Of a stretch of 64,000 nucleotides of DNA, positions 61,932-64,000 are shown piece by piece. Origin of the DNA: Tragulus kanchil (lineage: Eukaryota; Chordata; Mammalia; Artiodactyla; Tragulidae); contig JAIOJX010000026.1 in NCBI GenBank assembly GCA_022376925.1, positions 256,553,330 to 256,617,329 on the forward strand. The letters run 5' to 3'. The notes beneath the pieces were generated by a model, which saw only the letters and a program-made list of their open reading frames with translations, made no database searches and had not been told where the DNA came from. The first letter of the stretch is position 1; every line of letters begins with the position of its first letter. The position numbers were made by a program, and so were the translations under genes.

Positions 61932-61955
61932 CTGCTGAACTACCAGGGAAGCCCC
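61574..61955 (-). mobile_element. CHR-type SINE, antisense, with internal 23-bp tandem repeat
   Basis: TTTTTGGCTATTCTGAG, CTTCTCTTGCTGTGCAAC, a TCTCTAGGGCACATGGGC block and the reversed head CTACCAGGGAAGCCCC. Within it, a 23-bp unit containing GGGCTTCAGTAGTTGTGG is repeated about 2.5 times at 61744-61797. Approximate target-site duplication TTTATCTGTTT. The earlier appearance at about 60490-60845 is the block 21 left copy, cut before its head. Confidence 0.9.
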
Positions 61956-62028
61956 TTTATCTCTGTTTTACATGATCCCATTCTACTAATTTTCAGGCCC
62001 CTATCTCTTAGGTAAACACTGCAATGTG

Positions 62029-62355
62029 GGGGTTTCCCTGGTGGCCCAGTGGGTAGGGACACCGCCTTGCAGTGCAAGGGGCACCAGTTCGATCCCTGGC
62101 CTGGGAGGATCCCACCTGCCACAGAGTGGCTGGACCGATGTGTCCAATCACAGAGCCGGAGCTTTGGAGTGCATGCGCCCAGAGCCGGTGCTCTGTGACA
62201 ACAGAGGCCACTGCGATGGGAGGCCCACACGGTCCAAAGTTCAAAAAAAGATGGATGAAAATAGATAAATGAAAGACCAACAGAAGTGGCCCGCCCGCAC
62301 TGCTCCCTCCCTAGCCCGACCCGCCCTCACTTAAAAAAAAAAAATAAAAAACAAA
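62029..62355 (+). mobile_element. Young tRNA-Glu-type SINE, insertion 8 (full length)
   Basis: GGGTTTCCCTGGTGGCCCAG head, B box GTTCGATCCC, body (TGATGTGTCC-like, GCATGCGCCCAGAGCCGGTG), GC-rich GGCCCGCCCGCACTGC segment, and A-run tail. Target-site duplication ACTGCAATGTG at 62018-62028 and 62356-62366. Confidence 0.97.
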
Positions 62356-62366
62356 ACTGCAATGTG

Positions 62367-62556
62367 CCTTTCCAAATGATGGCCCCAAAGGTGCTGAGTT
62401 GTTTGGAAAGTGGAGAAAAACTTGCTAACTCTAATGAAGCTTACCTACCAGAAATTAACAAAAAACCCCACACTTGTGGTTAAATATTAGGAACATTCCT
62501 ATCAATAAATAATAGGGAAAATACTATTATCTAACATCATACTTAGGTCCTCTTCA
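62367..62556. other. Single-copy sequence, nothing recognised
   Basis: Short interval between the SINE and the L1 region with no recognised element. Confidence 0.4.
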
Positions 62557-62582
62557 GCCTTCCCAGGTGGCACAGTGGTAAT
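62557..62582 (+). mobile_element. tRNA-SINE head fragment
   Basis: GCCTTCCCAGGTGGCACAGT matches only the first about 25 bases of a Bov-tA-type SINE. It stops abruptly at the left edge of the L1 sequence, so it was probably cut by a rearrangement. Confidence 0.6.
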
Positions 62583-62591
62583 GTGGTAAAA

Positions 62592-62726
62592 ATCCCCCAA
62601 GTTAGTATATTTGGGAGATTAATCCCTTGTCAGTTACTTTATTTGTAAATATTTCCTCCCATTCTGTGTGTTGTGTTTCCATTATGTGGATGGCTTCTTT
62701 TGCTGTGGAGAAATTTTTAAGTTTAA
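62592..62726 (-). mobile_element. L1 ORF2 C-terminal fragment, minus strand
   Basis: The minus-strand translation contains AKEAIHIMETQHTEWEEI and VTDKGLISQIY, which correspond to the C-terminal part of L1 ORF2. The ORF2 end and 3' UTR expected to the left are missing. It directly abuts an L1 piece in the opposite orientation. Confidence 0.88.
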
Positions 62727-64000
62727 CGAAAAATGAGAGGTTACGACAGACACCACAGAAATATAAAGGATTACAAGGGACTACTACAAACAAGTATATG
62801 CCAATAAAATGGACAACCTAGAAGAAATGGACAAATTCTTAGAAAGATACAACTTTCCAAGATTGAACCAGGAAGAAATAAAAATATAAACAGACCAGTC
62901 TCAAGTACTGAAACTGAAACAATGATTTAAAAACTCCCAACAAACAGAAGTCCAGGGCCAGATGGTTTCACAGGCAAATGCTATCACACACTTAGAGAAG
63001 AGTTAATACATACCCTTCAAAAGCTCTTTCAAAAAAAAAATTGCAAAGGAACACTTCAAAGCTCATCCTTTGAGGCCACTATCACTCTAATACCAAAACG
63101 ACATAATGATCCCACAAGAAAGAAAATTACAGGCCAGTATCATTGATGAACAGAGACACAAAAATACTCAACAAAATACTAGCAAACCAAATCCAACAAT
63201 ACACTAAAAGGAATAATACACCACAACAAAGTGGGATTTATCTCAACAATGCAAGGATTCTTTAATATATGCAAATTAGCATGATAATACCACATTAAAA
63301 AAAGAATAAAACTCATATGATCAATAGATGCAGAAAAATTCAATACCCATTAATGATAAAAGCTTTCCAGAATGTGGCAACAGAGGGATTTTACCTCAAC
63401 ATAATGAAGGCCATGTAGAACAAACCCAAGCCACAGCTAACATAATTCCCAACAGTGAAGAGCTGAAATCATTCTTTCTTAGATTAGGAACAAGGCAAGT
63501 ACGTCCATAATCACCTTTTTTTTTTTTAAGATTTATTTACTTATTTATTTTGGGCGGGGTTCGGGTTGGGGAGGGAGGGGAGCAGGCGGGCCACTTCTAC
63601 TGGTCTTTCATTTCTCTGTTTTCATCCGTCTTTGTTTCTTGACTCCTGTGGGCCTACCACCGTGGTGGTATCTGTCGTTGTAGAGCGCTGGCTCTGGGCG
63701 CATGCGCGCCAGAGCTCGGGCTTGGTATTTGGACACATCGGCCCAGCCGCTCCGCGGCACGTGGGATCTTCCCAGGCCAGGGATCGAACTGGTTCCCCTT
63801 GCACTGCAAGGCGGTGTCCTTACCCACTGGACCACCAGGGGAAGCCCCCATAGTCACTTTTAACTGAAATGAAATACGGGACTATAGTTTTTCTTTTGAA
63901 TTTTTTACTTGATGAAAGGTGATAAAATTGAGAAGGGAGGGTGGATAATAGTAAAATTGTATTAAAATAGCAGGCTACAAAACCAATATCTTCTGCAACT
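62727..64000 (+). mobile_element. L1 ORF2 reverse transcriptase region, plus strand (inverted relative to its neighbour)
   Basis: The sequence GAGAGGTTACGACAGACACC, CCAATAAAATGGACAACCTA, CCAAGATTGAACCAGGAAGA and GTCCAGGGCCAGATGGTTTC follows the ORF2 stretch leading into the reverse transcriptase. The frame at 63328-63510 ends in FLRLGTRQ, just before the RT 'GCPLSPLLF' region, where a young SINE is inserted. Frameshifts (for example about 62889 and 63352) make it inactive. With the minus-strand fragment on its left it looks like one L1 insertion with 5' inversion. It continues past the window edge. Confidence 0.85.
63519..63847 (-). mobile_element. Young tRNA-Glu-type SINE, insertion 9 (nested in L1)
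   Basis: Full-length antisense copy with a poly-T/AAGATTTATTTACTTATTTA tail, GC-rich segment, body (GCGCATGCGCGCCAGAGC) and reversed head GGGATCGAACTGGTTCCCC and CACTGGACCACCAGGGGAAG. Target-site duplication CCATAATCACCTTT against CCATAGTCACTTTT flanks it with about two mismatches. It interrupts the L1 reverse transcriptase region. Confidence 0.95.

Noticed and set aside
1..64000. CRISPR array, bacterial operons, integrated phage or plasmid features
   Set aside because: All recognisable elements are mammalian retrotransposons. No short regularly spaced repeats with unique spacers exist.

Overview
The window is non-coding nuclear DNA of a ruminant artiodactyl. The evidence is a near full-length BovB (RTE-type) LINE at 50418-53942, many Bov-tA/Bov-A SINEs, ruminant-type L1 3' ends, and old mammalian MIR and L2 relics. 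The DNA is AT-rich. I found no convincing protein-coding gene, tRNA, rRNA, ncRNA gene or CRISPR array. The open reading frames are short and mostly translate SINE, BovB or L1 sequence, or occur twice because the DNA under them is duplicated.

The dominant feature is a chain of 21 direct tandem duplications, each shifted by about 1.05-1.19 kb (mean about 1.12 kb), spread from 1.3 kb to 61.9 kb. At each one the sequence runs forward, jumps back about 1.1 kb, repeats that stretch almost identically, then continues into new sequence. Neighbouring blocks are unrelated to each other, and several overlap so that short stretches occur three times. Copies differ mainly by homopolymer and short indels, and left copies tend to fray just before the junction. 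This is the pattern expected when overlapping assembly pieces are concatenated without merging their shared ends. I read it as an assembly artefact rather than biology. With one copy of each removed, the window holds about 40.5 kb of distinct sequence.

By region: 1-7.4 kb holds duplications 1-3, SINE and BovB scraps and a MIR. 7.4-9.5 kb is single-copy with one Bov-tA. 9.5-13.5 kb holds duplications 4-5, a young tRNA-Glu-type SINE and an old L1. 13.5-17 kb is single-copy with an L1 3' end, two young SINEs, a Bov-tA and an L2. 17-33 kb holds duplications 6-11 with SINEs and L1 relics. 33.3-34.3 kb is an L1 3' UTR. 34.3-48.9 kb holds duplications 12-17 with Bov-tA and MIR. 48.9-53.5 kb is single-copy with an L1 3' end and the BovB. 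53.5-61.9 kb holds duplications 18-21. 62-64 kb is single-copy with an internally inverted L1 interrupted by a young SINE.

The second notable theme is a young, CpG-rich tRNA-Glu-derived SINE family. It has nine independent insertions in about 40 kb of distinct sequence, most with clear target-site duplications and two nested inside older LINEs. It looks like a recently active, probably lineage-restricted family. I cannot name the species from sequence alone.
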